From positions 28,776,710-28,840,709 of the forward strand of contig CM031610.1 of NCBI GenBank assembly GCA_018398815.1: DNA of 64,000 nt, written 5' to 3'. The translations under genes were made by a program, and so were the position numbers. Below the pieces are notes generated by a model. That model saw only the letters and a list, made by a program, of their open reading frames with translations, made no database searches and was not told the origin of the DNA. Source of the stretch: Conus ventricosus. Lineage: Eukaryota; Mollusca; Gastropoda; Neogastropoda; Conidae. This document shows, one piece after another, positions 50,442 through 62,306 of the stretch (its first letter is position 1; each line of letters opens with the position of its first letter).

Positions 50442-50965
50442 CAACAATATGAATAATCATACATTAGTTCACAATTTATTCAGCAAGTTATTTTTCACAG
50501 CTTATTTAAATGCTAGATTTGAAGGACATAACCAAGATAAACTGTTCCATGTCGTTCCTCTAGAATATGTAAGATAGATTTGTAAAGATTGTTACGGGGT
50601 CTGGGAAATGAAAATTTGTGAACGTGTCTATTTTCATTATTTACAAAGTTTTGGATAATTTTCTTTGGAACTATTCTCTTAAACATATCATACCTGCTTA
50701 AGCATTTCTTGAAGAAGTGTTTTTAAATGGAAGAGTGCTAAACTTTTTATATAATCACCACCTGTCAAGGAATTAAACAACTGACTTGTTTCAAATTTGA
50801 TTCACCATAATTATCCCATAATGTGGATGCATAATTAATGAGTGATAAAATGTGTGGATGAAAAAATAATTTCGTTGATTGGAGATTCAGAAAATGTTTC
50901 ATTTTAGATAAGTGATAATCTTTTTTTAGAAATACGTTTTCCAAGATCGGCAATGTGGTCATCAA
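50140..50965 (-). mobile_element. LINE 3' fragment with reverse transcriptase C-terminus
   Basis: Minus strand reads [20 protein letters not shown] and HILSLINYASTLWDN, then in other frames CLSRYDMFKRIVPKK and FSFPRPRNNLYKS, the typical end of a LINE polyprotein (YAST-WD box). It finishes with an AATAAAGATAC-like 3' end at about 50150. Interrupted by stops, frameshifts and a (GA)n tract at 50408-50438. Confidence 0.6.
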
Positions 50966-51017
50966 GAGAGAGAGAGAGAGAGAGAGAGTGCGTGCGTGCG
51001 TGCGTGCGTGCGTGCGC

Positions 51018-51087
<70 letters not shown>

Positions 51088-51224
51088 ATTTGATTTGATT
51101 GATTGATTTAATTTAACGTCTGTTCACAACAATAATTTCGTTGATTGGAGATTCAGAAAATGTTTCATTTTAGATAAGTGTGTGTGTGCGCGCACGTGTG
51201 TGTATGCGTGTGTGTGTGTGTGTG

Positions 51225-51279
<55 letters not shown>

Positions 51280-51281
51280 GC

Positions 51282-51346
<65 letters not shown>

Positions 51347-51401
51347 CGCGTGTGTGTATGTGTGTGTGCACGTGCGTGCGCACGTGTGTGTGTGCACGTG
51401 C

Positions 51402-51469
<68 letters not shown>

Positions 51470-51528
51470 CGCGCGCGTGTGTGTATGTGTGTGTGCACGT
51501 GCGTGCGCACGTGTGTGTGTGCACGTGC

Positions 51529-51608
<80 letters not shown>

Positions 51609-51667
51609 CTGTGTGTGTGCGTGCGCGCGCACGCGTGTGCATGCGTATGTACATGCGTGCGTGTGCA
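50966..51667. repeat. Complex GA/GCGT/GT/CA repeat block
   Basis: (GA)n, (GCGT)n and (GT)n at 50966-51084, then from 51179 blocks of GT, CA and again GT, so that GT and CA parts can pair as hairpins. A 127-bp period is visible: the CGCGCGTGTGTGTATGTGTG plus GTGCACGTGCGTGCGCACGT section occurs at about 51340-51420 and again at 51467-51545. Confidence 0.9.
51130..51180. repeat. 50-bp duplication of LINE sequence
   Basis: TTTCGTTGATTGGAGATTCA and the following 30 bp are identical to 50868-50914 inside the LINE fragment, 262 bp away, on the other side of the GA/GT block. Confidence 0.9.
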
Positions 51668-53298
51668 AGGAAAGTGTATTTGAAGGGGGCCGTGGGATGA
51701 AGAGAAAGTCTGTGACAAAGGTATATGATGCTGCATGGAGTATTCACATGTATGGTGTAACGGGCATATGGCATAACAGCAATATCCACATGCATGGTCT
51801 GTAACGGGCACAAGGCATAATATATACACCAATATGTTATTCAACAGCGACGTGACTTGAAGCATCAAACTCAAGGGCATCTAGCTGACACTGCAGGTTC
51901 CTTTATGATCGCTCACAACAAAGCAAGCAGCTCTTCCCTGGACAGTTTGTAATTGTTGCGCCTCTTTTGGAATGTATGACACATATGGCCTGTATCTTCA
52001 ACTTTCTCAGAAATAAATCTTTGTGAACAATTTTCAGTTTCATTCAAGGTAATTGCCTGTGGCATGTGCACACCAAATTGTATTCATCTTCACATACATG
52101 GTGTGTGTCTAAACTTTCCCAAACATAAATCTTTGGGGATTTTTTTTTCAAATTCATTCAAGGTAGATACCTGTAACATGCGTAAACCAAATTTTATTCA
52201 TTTCCATGAAACAATTTCCCCAAAACAAAACGAATCAAGAATCTAACCAACCAACCAAGCAACAACAATAACAATAACAACAACAAAACTTGTCCTCAAA
52301 AATTCGGACGAACCAACATACGAACCAGCTTGATCTCCAAAACCCCAACCACTACCCCACCCCCCGTCCCTACTGTGGCAGGAAATGAAATTAAGGAGTT
52401 TCTCACCCTCATCAGGCTTCTTTTTTTCCCTCCAAACTTGATTGGGCATCTGGCCAAAATCGACGTATGAGTTGTAATTTGCATTAGGCCACCATTATTC
52501 TAACAATGTGCAGCTATGCCCAATGTAGGAATATTCCGCTGTCCCAGTGTAAACAAAAATAGGTGTCTAAAGTGTTGCGAGCACCGGAATAGAACAGATG
52601 GAGATGGGTTCGGGAAGCTGCCTTTAAAACACAGAGAAATGGTTGCGTATTTGAACTGAGAAAATATGAGATCACCACAGTTCTTAGCACCCCCCCCCCC
52701 CCCCCCCCTCCCCCAACCCCCACCTCTCTTCCTCTCCAGATGATTTATATCATAAGTCAGAACAAATGCGAGAAACTACCAAAAACAGTGAATGTCAAAT
52801 ATTTCGACTTGGCGCCTTAACAGTTACTTCAGCTTTGATGGGTGATTTGCCCTTGTCGCGGACCATTCCATAATCAACGTGCTACTGTGTGATCGGTTGG
52901 GCTACATGAAACGGAATCCATCTTCTGTCGTCGAATGTAAGGTCAATAAATGTCACGCCTGCTCAATTCGACGTCAAAAATCAATATGGGTGTTAGAATA
53001 ACCGCGGCCATTCAAATTAAAAGTGCACTATCTCCGTTATGCCGTGTCACATCGCTTCTTTCATCGGCCTGGTTTGGTTAAATCTTCAAAGCTTACAATG
53101 AAGTGCGATGATAATTTTGCACATGCGACTGTTTTTAATCCAACCACCGAAGGTCGCCACATTCACTTTTCAGGGATGCGTCACAACACGACTGAAGTGT
53201 GGCATGATATGAAAGCTTAACTCCTCTTTGCCAGTTACAGTCTACAGGGCCTCTTTGTACACGGCGCAGACAGTTCAAACTCTTTCGCCGAGCCCAGA
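51668..53298. other. No gene seen
   Basis: Contains a diverged direct duplication of about 118 bp (52030-52215, CATTCAAGGTA...ACC TGT blocks), a poly-C run (52690-52711) and unremarkable sequence. No exon supported. Confidence 0.5.
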
Positions 53299-53571
53299 TT
53301 AAAGACTAGAACAAGATACGTCCAGAAAGGCCGGCGGCTTCTTGGCGCCGGATGGCAGTTGACTATGACTGTGGATGACCGGGGCTGAGCAACTTCGGTG
53401 GCAGGGAATGGTACATTCTTTGTATTGGGTCTCCTGTCGTGAAGCAGTGGACTTGGAGCCCTTCGAAGCAGTGGACTTGGAGCCCTTCGAGGACCGACGC
53501 GTGGAACTCGGGGTCCATCTGGACGATGGGGGTTGACGCGTTGAGTACTTTTTGTCGAGATCTTGAATTTC
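53299..53571 (-). CDS. Terminal exon of an unrecognised gene
   Basis: After a good acceptor (CTTGCTGTAG) an open 273-nt frame begins EIQDLDKKYS, runs through a serine/lysine/arginine-rich stretch with a perfect 24-bp internal repeat (SKGSKSTA twice), a cysteine group (YKECTIPCHRSCSAP) and ends FLDVSCSSL-stop. The GC content is above its surroundings and the frame is phase 0. Low-complexity basic tails of this sort are common at protein C-termini. It may belong with the exon at 57051-57284 on the same strand, but the phases do not join directly (2 versus 0), so at least one further exon would be needed. No known family recognised. Confidence 0.5.
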   Translation of the reverse strand, partial: EIQDLDKKYSTRQPPSSRWTPSSTRRSSKGSKSTASKGSKSTASRQETQYKECTIPCHRSCSAPVIHSHSQLPSGAKKPPAFLDVSCSSL

Positions 53572-53942
53572 CTACAGCAAGGAAAACAGAGTTTTCAATG
53601 TGGTATTAAAAAAAAAAAATACTGAACATAACTAGAAGGGTACGTCGAACGAATCCCCGAGATCACTCTTTTGATCTGGATCTGCCCCTTGTGATCCGAA
53701 CAAACATTTAATAGCTTCGTCCTTGGATGTTCACTGTTACACTCCACCAGTCACTCCGTCTCGTATTGTTAAAATCGATTCAGTGGGTGGGGCTTGTTAG
53801 CTTGTTTCTTTGTTTTGTGATCTTGTTGAATATATTGTTTGTTTGTTTCGTGATCTTGTTGATCTGCCTTTGATTTCGGATACGCACGACCAAGATCTAC
53901 TGGTTCATCTTCCACCAAGTTTCGTTGAACTGGTTTCAGTAG

Positions 53943-53985
<43 letters not shown>

Positions 53986-54241
53986 CTTGCTAAGAAACGG
54001 GCAGACTTGCGCGAAAATGTAACCTCCTCGGAAGAAATGATACCACTGATGGGGAAAAAAAAGCTTCTGCCACAGTCTTCTTTAGGATGAAGGACCTTTG
54101 TGGCAAAAACCCATCTGAAAAAGAAAGATAGAAGAAGCAGAAGAAGGGTTTGCGGTAAAAGCTCACTTGTTAATAAAAAAAAAAGAATTATCCCAGCGGA
54201 AAAAGATCTTAAACTTGTTTTCTTTGTTTGCTCAAAGTGTC

Positions 54242-54308
<67 letters not shown>

Positions 54309-54565
54309 TGTGTGTTTGGACAGATAGGCAAGTAGACAGATAGAGAGACAGGTAGAAAATATGTACATACATACATACTTACATACATACACATCTATGC
54401 TGTTATTTGTTGTTGTTGTTGTTGAACATGCTTACGACGACAGGAAGTCAGGAAATTAAAATAACACTTTACATATCTCGTGATACACCATCTTCTGAAG
54501 ACTGTGTCTGTCCAGCATCGTGATATGCTGCCTTTGCAAGAATGGGAAGAAAACACACACACATG

Positions 54566-54632
<67 letters not shown>

Positions 54633-54640
54633 AAAGAAAT
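53572..54640. repeat. Spacer with GT and CA microsatellites
   Basis: (GT)n at 53945-53981 and 54243-54317, (CA)n at 54555-54629 and a CATA-type repeat near 54360-54390. No exon seen. Confidence 0.85.
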
Positions 54641-54728
54641 ATTATAGAAATAAAAGCAACGCCCTTTATCCCCTTACATTTCAGTATGCATCAACAACTT
54701 GTCTTGGTGCATAAAAACACAGTAGGTA

Positions 54729-54800
54729 CCCGGCCGGTCTCAGTGGTAGAACTCTGACGTCACAGTCAGTTGAGTTCAGTTCGATTCCCACTGGTGCCAA
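54729..54800 (+). mobile_element. tRNA-like SINE head
   Basis: CGGTCTCAGTGGTAGAACTC resembles a box A and AGTTCGATTCCCACTGGTGC a box B, in tRNA order and spacing. The sequence continues to at least 55030 without a clear tail, so the SINE limits are unknown. Confidence 0.5.
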
Positions 54801-54879
54801 ACATAACGATAGCCAATGTCGCTGTCCATCGTAAAGTTGTGTGGTGTCAGTGTCTTTTCAATGGGTGCCCAGCCTTAGC

Positions 54880-55195
54880 GCCCCCCCCCCCCCCCCTGGC
54901 ACCACTATGGGTTTTCAGGACAACCCTTGACCTCAGACTCCAGACTTCCTCCAATCACATCCCACCCTAGGGATGCAGCCCATGACGCTCCTGTAAGACT
55001 CTCTCCTATCCTCCGGTACAGACAGTTGGTTTTAACCACTGTGCAGGAAAGAGGTGCAGAAGGCAAAGAGAGTCAAAAGAGGCAAAGAGGTTTTCCAGAG
55101 TCCAGCCTTTGGTCGAACTGCCCTGTGGGTCGCCAGCCGGAGTGGGGGGCGGGGGGGGGGGGGGGGGGAGGGGGGAGAAGATGGGGGGGGGGGGC
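54880..55195. repeat. Poly-C and poly-G runs
   Basis: C run at 54882-54896 and broken G runs at 55143-55193. No gene supported in 54800-56460; a hAT-MITE-like end, CTGGATCCGCCCCTG, is seen once near 55918-55932 without its partner. Confidence 0.8.
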
Positions 55196-56462
55196 AAAAT
55201 TGGATCATGTGGATGAATATCAGTGGTCCTGAAAGGGAACTGTACGTGGGCTTGGAAGGAGGCTGCCACAGAGAGCAGACGACCAACAACCCGACTGCGA
55301 CCAGTCACTACTGGGAACAGCAACACCAAGAACTATACAGACTACAGTCTGGGAAACCTTGTTCTTAAGGACCTCCGGCCAATAGGACGTAAATCTCACC
55401 CTCACCACCACAGACATCTTTGATGGGCGTGGACGTTAACCCTGACTGTAACTGACATGGACCAAAGGTGTCATTTATATTCGCCTATTGCCCCTTTGCT
55501 TAATGATCATTCGCCTATTTCTGATTAACTTATTTCCGATTTGCCCACAGCCCAGTTGGTATTCCCGATTCGCCCATTCTGTTCCCCTTTGGACTCGAGA
55601 AGGCATATACATTTATACATAGCCTATGCTCTTTTACTGTTTTCTTATCCCTCAAATTATGTAAATAGTGATAAACTCCGTCACGCGACACTGATCAAAG
55701 TTTAATCCTGAATTCACATTAAAGTCGGTGGGATTCGACCACAAGAATATCGTGAACAACGGAAATAGGACTGAAAGACTCCGGAACAAAAAGAGAAATC
55801 TACCTCGTCCCCCCCCCCATATCGCAACCTACCCTGCCTTTTGCATATTCGTCATTTTTACTTTGCGAACGCTGCACCCAAACCTTAATTTTTGACCCCC
55901 CTCCCCTCCATTAGAACTGGATCCGCCCCTGGGACAGGTCACAATAAAATCCAGTGCAGAAACACTGACACTACGAATGTACGGAGAATCAGTGTACAGG
56001 AATGCACAGTGAATCAACGGAAACATTGCAGCGATGTAATGCTATGTCATAACTCAAAACTTATAAACTGAGCTGCACAGAACTCTGCTCTGCTCTGCAT
56101 TGCACTGGTCTGTTCTGCACAGCGCTGTAGTTTACTGTTCTGTACCGTACTACATTGTACCGTACTGTACTGTGCCGAATTACTAACTTCACCGCACAGC
56201 CTATTTCTCCGAGTGAAATTTTGGCTACTCTCTCCGATGACGGCATGTCTCCATACTGCAGTGACCTCCAACCCCTACACTTCATATTTAACCTAAACAA
56301 AAACAAAGCAACACAAAACACACAAAACGGCTGTCTTGTTGCCATCGATTCTTTTATGTGTGTAAAGTACACACACACACACGGAGCCTCTAGTTTTTGG
56401 TCTCATGTGAAAGACACTACCGATAAAGGTCTTGCGGTAAAGGAGAAAACAAAACAAAAAAT

Positions 56463-56531
56463 CGCCCTTGTCAGATTTGAACTACGAACGGGATGAGCTC
56501 GCTTCCTTGGTCATTGTGTTATCCGCAATCT
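56463..56531 (-). mobile_element. tRNA-like SINE head (weak)
   Basis: Minus strand has a box-B-like GTAGTTCAAATCTG preceded at tRNA distance by GACCAAGGAAGCGAGC. Degenerate; could be chance. Confidence 0.3.
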
Positions 56532-56720
56532 TCCTCCCCCTCCCCTCCCACCTCTTCTCCTCGCTAGCCACACCACCACCACCACCACCACCACCATCTA
56601 CAAACTCATTCTAGTCTGACAGGTAAGCGCCTAGGTCTCCACCTCCGAATCCGACAGGAGTAAACAGAATTGGACGAATTCTGTAACCCGACTGCACATC
56701 AAATCGAGACAGAGACGAAA

Positions 56721-56805
56721 CACACACGCACGCACGCACGCACTCACGCACGCACGCACGCACGCACGCACCCACACCCACACCCACACCCACACACACA
56801 CGAAG
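56721..56805. repeat. (CGCA)n / (CCCACA)n repeat
   Basis: Tandem ACGC units followed by CCCACA units and (CA)n. Confidence 0.9.
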
Positions 56806-57050
56806 ATTAAACAAAAACAAAGACGAAGTTTATACAGTCTGAGCCTTATTCAGCCTCCTTCCATTTCAAATCCAACTCATCTTTTCATAGGAGCAAGATA
56901 GGGCCCACACGTTGTCGTGCAAGGGCTAGTGTTCAAAAGAGGAAATCTCTCCGCATCACGTTCAGCCATTATTTTTGTCACCATGCACCAAATCCAGTAA
57001 CGTCTTTCTGATGGACAGACAGATGGAGACCTCGGCATTCTCATTCTCAC

Positions 57051-57284
57051 CTGGGAGCTGGCCAGGGACAGATTGACACTGGGTCGGTGAGGGGAGGCAC
57101 CATGACGGGGGCCTCCACGTTCTCCAGGCCGCAGCACACACCGCGGCACGTGGCCGCCTGGGTGCGGCAGTAGTTGATCCAGGAGGCCCAGCAGTTGGTG
57201 AAGCAGTCGGAGAGTCTCTCCTTCCAGGACCTTTGCACGTTCTCCAGCTTGTAGATCACGTATTCCGGATGGGTCGAGGGCCTA
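57051..57284 (-). CDS. Internal exon of an unrecognised cysteine-rich protein
   Basis: 234 nt between acceptor GCTTTTTAG and donor CCCAG/GTGAGA, open in one frame with strongly GC-rich third positions, unlike the AT-rich neighbourhood. Reads RPSTHPEYVIYKLENVQRSW, KERLSDCFTNCWASWINYC, RTQAATCRGVCCGLENVEAP and VMVPPLTDPVS. Six or seven spaced cysteines with tryptophans suggest a disulfide-bonded or membrane-near domain. No signal peptide or membrane helix in this exon. I do not recognise the family. The base composition and clean splice sites make a real exon likely. Confidence 0.6.
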
Positions 57285-57367
57285 CTAAAAAGCAGTTTTG
57301 GGGATGACCGTGAGGATGATTTGTAATAGTTTTTACGGATATATTTCTACCTATCCGTCCATGTACG

Positions 57368-57400
57368 TACACACACACACACACACATACACATACACAC

Positions 57401-57482
<82 letters not shown>
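57368..57482. repeat. (CA)n then (GT)n, self-complementary
   Basis: A short (CA)n/(CATA)n block is followed by about 38 GT units, so the two parts can fold back on each other. Confidence 0.93.
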
Positions 57483-57483
<1 letters not shown>

Positions 57484-58564
57484 CAACCTTTACAGAGAAA
57501 TGCCTGTAAGACTTACGAATATCAAATCACGGTTAAAATGAGCAAAAACTCTCTTTAGTGATTCTGCTTTCCTGTTCCTGTCTTTCTTAGCTGCTGACCA
57601 CGTTTAGGACGAGTCTCCTGGTCACTGTGCCAGAATTTCCTTGAACATTTTTGTCTCTTGTTACAATTTAAAACATGCTATCCTTTCTGTCGTTATCTGG
57701 TGACAGGGTAATGAGAGTGTACATTCAGTTCAGAGTGGACACTCTGCAGTGCATGTTTCTGACGTCAGCTGGGTTTGGCAAATAGACCGTGTTCGGAAAT
57801 CTGCAAAGGAGGTTACCTGTTTTAAAAATTTGCGTTCAGCAAAGTGATCCCGCCGTTTGTATGAGACATAATTATGTTGCTGGTGGGTACTTGCAAAGCA
57901 GTTTTGCCCCATCAGTTAGCTTAACAGTTCATTCGGACAGAGAAAATATTTGACTCTCTGCATCTATGTGCTTGGCTCATAAACTGAGAAAAAATGTAAC
58001 TATTCGCAATGGAAAGGCATGAGTTATCTTCTCATACTTTTTTTTTCCGGAACAGGACTATTTTGACCTATCAGTCAACTTAACAGTTCAATCAGAGACA
58101 GAAAATGCCAAAACATGGGTGTCAAACAGTGCGCCTGTAATGCAGACACTGTTACAACCAGTTCGACTTCCGTTATAAATATCATCCTGAACTTGTGGTA
58201 TGTTTGAGCATGGTGTACCATTAGCGCCATACACAAACAAAATGCACATTATGACAATATGTAATTGTAAGATCATTTAAACAACAACAAAACATTTCAG
58301 TGTACAACTACGTGGCACTAGTCTACTTGGATTTGTTTACATTTCACACATCTAAAAAGCACGAAAATAAAACATACCAGGTTTTGCACATATACAGCTC
58401 TCTCAGAACTGCCAGCTCGGAAGAGTCGTCAGCACAAGGCTTTCTCCATTTCTTCCTTTCATGCAACTTCCAAGCTGACATCAGTTATACAGAAATTTTC
58501 ATCTCGCCTTGCTTATGTTTCCATGTGAGCACTTTTAGCTTTATTACAAATGCGCTGGAAAAAT
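57483..58564. other. No gene seen
   Basis: Ordinary AT-rich DNA. Short frames here have no recognisable protein and no supported splice pattern. Confidence 0.5.
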
Positions 58565-58738
58565 GCTGATGCTGCATTGTTTAGGCAATTACCTTTCAGC
58601 TTCTTATCAGAGACCTACAAACGCTGATGCTGCATTGTTTAGGCAATTACCTTTCAGCTTCTTATCAGAGACCTACAAACGCTGATCCTGCATTGTTTAG
58701 GCAATTACCTTTCAGATTCTTATCAGAGACCTACAAAT
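58565..58738. repeat. 58-bp tandem repeat, three copies
   Basis: Three near-identical units starting GCTGATGCTGCATTGTTTAG and ending GAGACCTACAAAC. Confidence 0.95.
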
Positions 58739-58839
58739 AAACATCACAATAATGATGGCACAACGGGAAGCATTGTTTGTATGTTTGCTGTTGTTGCTGA
58801 TTCTTTCTGTATTTGTTTGCGTGGGGGATCCTCATTGTA

Positions 58840-61130
58840 CGGGTATGGGTTTTCCTGGCGTCAGTCACGAGTTCTGTTAATATATCTACCCTTACCTGTT
58901 ATCGGGTTTACTGGCATTAGCCAGGAGTTCTGTCAACAGGTCTGCCCTCACTTTACTGGCGTCAGTCAAGGGTTCTGTCAATAGGCCAATTCTTACCTGT
59001 CTGCTGTTTTACTGGTATCAGTCATGTGTTCCATCAATATTTCCAGCAATACCTGTCTACAGCTCTACTGGTATCAGTCATCAGCTCGGTCCCTATGTCC
59101 ACCCCTACCTGTCTATAGTTTGACCGATGTCTGTCTTGAGTGCTGTCAATATTTCCACCCTTACCAGTCTTAGCTTTGCTGGCGTCAGTCAAGAATTCTG
59201 TCAATGTGGCCACCTTACCTATCGATAGCTTTACTGGCGTCACTCGTGAGTTTGTCAACATTTCCGCCCTTACCTAGCGATAGGTTTACAGGAAGTCAAT
59301 CGTGATTTCTTTCAATATTTCCGCCCTTATCAGTCTATAGCTTTACTGGCGTCAGTCACGAGTTCTGTCAATGCGTCCACCCTTACTGGTCAGTCATGAG
59401 TTCTGTTAATGTGTCCACCTTTACCGGTCAGTCATGAGTTCTGTTAATGTGTCCACCTTTACCGGTCAGTCATGAGTTCTGTTAATGTGTCCACCTTTAC
59501 CGGTCAGTCATGAGTTCTGTCAACGTGTCCACCCTTACTTGTTAAAAGCTTTACTTGCGTCAATCACGAGTTCTGTCAATACGTCCACCCTTACTGGTCA
59601 GTCATGAGTTTTGTCAATGTGTCCACCCTTACTGGTCAGTCATGAGTTCTGTCAATGTGTCCACCTTACTGGTCAGTCATGAGTTTTGTCGATGTGTCCA
59701 CCCTTACTGGTCAGTCATGAGTTTTGTCAATGTGTCCACCCTTACTGGTCAGTCATGAGTTTTGTCAATGTGTCCACCCTTACTAGTCAGTCATGAGTTT
59801 TGTCAATGTGTCCACCCCTACTGGTCAGTCATGAGTTCTGTCAATGTGTCCACCCTTACCGGTCAGTCATGAGTTTTGTCAATGTGTCCACCCTACTGGT
59901 CAGTCATGAGTTTTGTCAATGTGTCCACCCTTACTGGTCAGTCATGAGTTTTGTCGATGTGTCCACCCTTACTGGTCAGTCATGAGTTTTGTCAATGTGT
60001 CCACCCTTACTGGTCAGTCATGAGTTTTGTCATGTGTCCACCTATGGTCAGTCAGAGTTCTGTCAATGTGTCCACCCTTACTGGTCAGTATGAGTTTTGT
60101 CAATGTGTCCCCTTACTAGTCAGTCATGAGTTCTGTCAATGTGTCCACCTTTTCCGGTCAGTCAAGAGTCCTGTCATTGTGTCCACCCTTACCGGTCAGT
60201 CATGAGTTCTGTCAATGTGTCCACCGTTACTGGTCAGTCATGAGTTTTGTCAATGTGTCCACCCTTACTGGTCAGTCACGTGTTCTGTCAATGTGTCCAC
60301 CCTTAATGGTCAGTCAGGAGTTCTGTTAATGTGTCCACCCTACTGGTCAGTCAGATTTTTGTCAATGTGTCCCCCCTACGGGTCAGTCATGAGTCTGTCA
60401 TTGTGTCCACCCTTACCGGTCAGTCATGAGTTTTGTCGATGTGTCCACCTTTACTGGTCAGTCATGAGTTTTGTCAATGTGTCCACCCTTACTGGTCAGT
60501 CTTTGAGTTCTGTCATTGTGTCCACCCTTACCGTCAGTCAGGTTCTGTCAATGTGTCCACCTTTACCGGTCAGTCATGAGTTCTGTCATTGTGTCCCCCC
60601 TTTACCTGTTTATAGCTTTACTGGTGTCCAGTCACGAGTTCTGTCAATACGTCCACCCCTACTGCCGCTACTTTTCCTGCCGTTAGTGATGAGTTCAGCG
60701 AGCACCCCCTTTACCTGTCTGTACCTTTACTAGCGTTTGTCATGAGTTCAATCAATATCGTCCACTCTTATCTGTCTATAGCATCACTGGCCTTGATCGT
60801 GAGTTCTGTAAACATGTCCACCTTAACGTCTGTAGTTTTCTGTCAGTGCGTCCACCCTTTTCCTGTCTGAAGTTTTCTGTAAATTATATCCACCGATATC
60901 TTTTCTGCAGCTTTCTGCCAGTGTGCCCCACTCTGACTTGTCCGAAGCTTTCTACGATTTCCCTTGTCTGCCTAAAATCTTCTCTCAACTTGTCCATCTT
61001 TAACCGTCCGTGCCTTTACTGGGTTAAGTCGTGGGTCTTTTACTCGTCGACCCACACCTTTTCAGCTTTACTGATCGTCACGAGTTCTGTCAACAGGTCC
61101 TCTCCCTCCTTGTCTGTAGTTTTCTGCAAG
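58840..61130. repeat. Minisatellite with 57-bp ancestral and 38-bp derived units
   Basis: The outer parts (58840-59380, 60600-61130) hold diverged units of about 57 bp: TACCTGTCTATAGCTTTACT, then GGCGTCAGTCACGAGTTC and TGTCAATATTTCCACCCT. The core (59380-60600) is about 30 closely similar 38-bp units without the CTGTCTATAGCTTTACTGGCG part. The younger, more uniform units lie in the centre, as expected when arrays grow from the inside. Confidence 0.9.
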
Positions 61131-61440
61131 TGCGCCAGTATGTTGATGCTCACTGTCCACGGGGCGCCGGCGTCAAATGTTTATCATATGATCCATTTGC
61201 AGACCAGAAAGGAAGAGTTCTCATACGGCCGCCACTAAAACCCCCTTCGGGACCATCTTCTGGACGACAAGTTTTGGGCAGCTTCGAGGCAATGAGATCT
61301 CTCTTCCTTTACATCTCTGGACCCTTGATGGTGTCATCGAATCCCCTGAACGATTTATCAGTTAACGTTTAACGGGGAGGCTTAATTCTCTCTGTCTCTT
61401 CTCTTCGTCTCTCTGTCTCTCTCTCCCCTTTGTGTATTAA

Positions 61441-61862
61441 TAATTTTATATATATAATATATATATATTTATTATTATAATATATATTTTATATATATAT
61501 AATATATTAGACTGTGGGGGTTTATTGGACGCCCAAAAGCACAGACAACAATGAGCCGTGTCTCCTGATGAGTCCGATCCAGCGGGCGAAAGGCCTAGGA
61601 CAGGCAATCACATAGAATTGCCTTCGAGAGGGACTCATGGTTCCCTCATGCAGCCAGTGAAGGTTTTCCTATTTATGTTGCCATTTTCTTTATCTTTTAT
61701 TTTTTTCGTTTTTGTTTTGTTTTCAAATTTAATTCTTTGCAAGGTCATTCTATAAAAAATGTTGGAGAATAATTAACCTGCACTTGTTTCCCCACTACTT
61801 AATTGTTCAGCTATATTATAATATATAATAATTATATATAATATATATATATATTAATCGAA
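61441..61862. other. AT-palindrome-bounded segment holding the hammerhead-like motif
   Basis: (TA)n-type palindromic runs at 61441-61508 and 61812-61862 surround 300 bp of mixed sequence that includes the motif at 61555-61605 and a perfect hairpin GGCAAT...ATTGCC (61603-61622). Confidence 0.6.
61555..61605 (+). ncRNA. Hammerhead-ribozyme-like motif (type I, minimal stem III)
   Basis: The invariant core is complete: CTGATGA (61565-61571) and GAAA (61588-61591). Stem II is GTCCG/CGGGC (5 bp with one G-U) with loop ATCCAG. Stem III is the self-complementary GGCC (61592-61595), then TA gives an NUH site (CUA) with cleavage expected after 61597. Stem I pairs GCC/GGC, TGTC/GACA and C/G (61555-61564 with 61598-61605) with two one-base bulges. 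Hammerheads with very short stem III are known from Penelope-like elements and retrozymes of animals and cut as dimers. Activity is inferred, not shown. Confidence 0.55.
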
Positions 61863-62186
61863 ATATCGGTATATGACAGGAGTTAATATGTAGTTTCCCC
61901 CTATTGGAGGATTTCCCCCCTTGGGGAATCTAGCTTGCTGAAGGCTCATTTTGAGAAGCCATTATTTTATTTTTTCCCATTCACCACTCAAGCACATACT
62001 GTCAGTTAGGCAGAATCATCTCCCACTGCAGATATGAATGCGTATCTCCCCCTATTTCTTCAATCTAAGACATAAGAGCAAGCTTTGTTTATAATTCAAT
62101 ATTTCTGGCAGTCATTGCAACACCAAGCTGCTCTGTAAGTTGCTGGAACGGTGCTCGGTACTTATCCTTGGAATTTATTAGTTTGT

Positions 62187-62306
<120 letters not shown>

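Noticed and set aside
51165..51880. Open frames of up to 236 codons of T/H or C/V repeats
   Set aside because: Produced by (GT)n/(CA)n in every frame. The same holds at 15.5, 23.6, 26.6, 27.0, 54.3 and 63.3 kb.
55916..55933. CTGGATCCGCCCCTG as the end of a hAT-type MITE
   Set aside because: Only one end is seen; the partner CAGGGGCGGATCCAG is not found nearby, so no element can be drawn.
59380..60600. Regular 38-bp repeats as a CRISPR array
   Set aside because: Units abut with no unique spacers and the DNA is clearly from an animal genome.
61081..61372. Open frame with PPLKPPSGPSSGRQVLGSFE as a gene
   Set aside because: It starts inside the minisatellite and has no splice sites or recognisable family; too weak to call.
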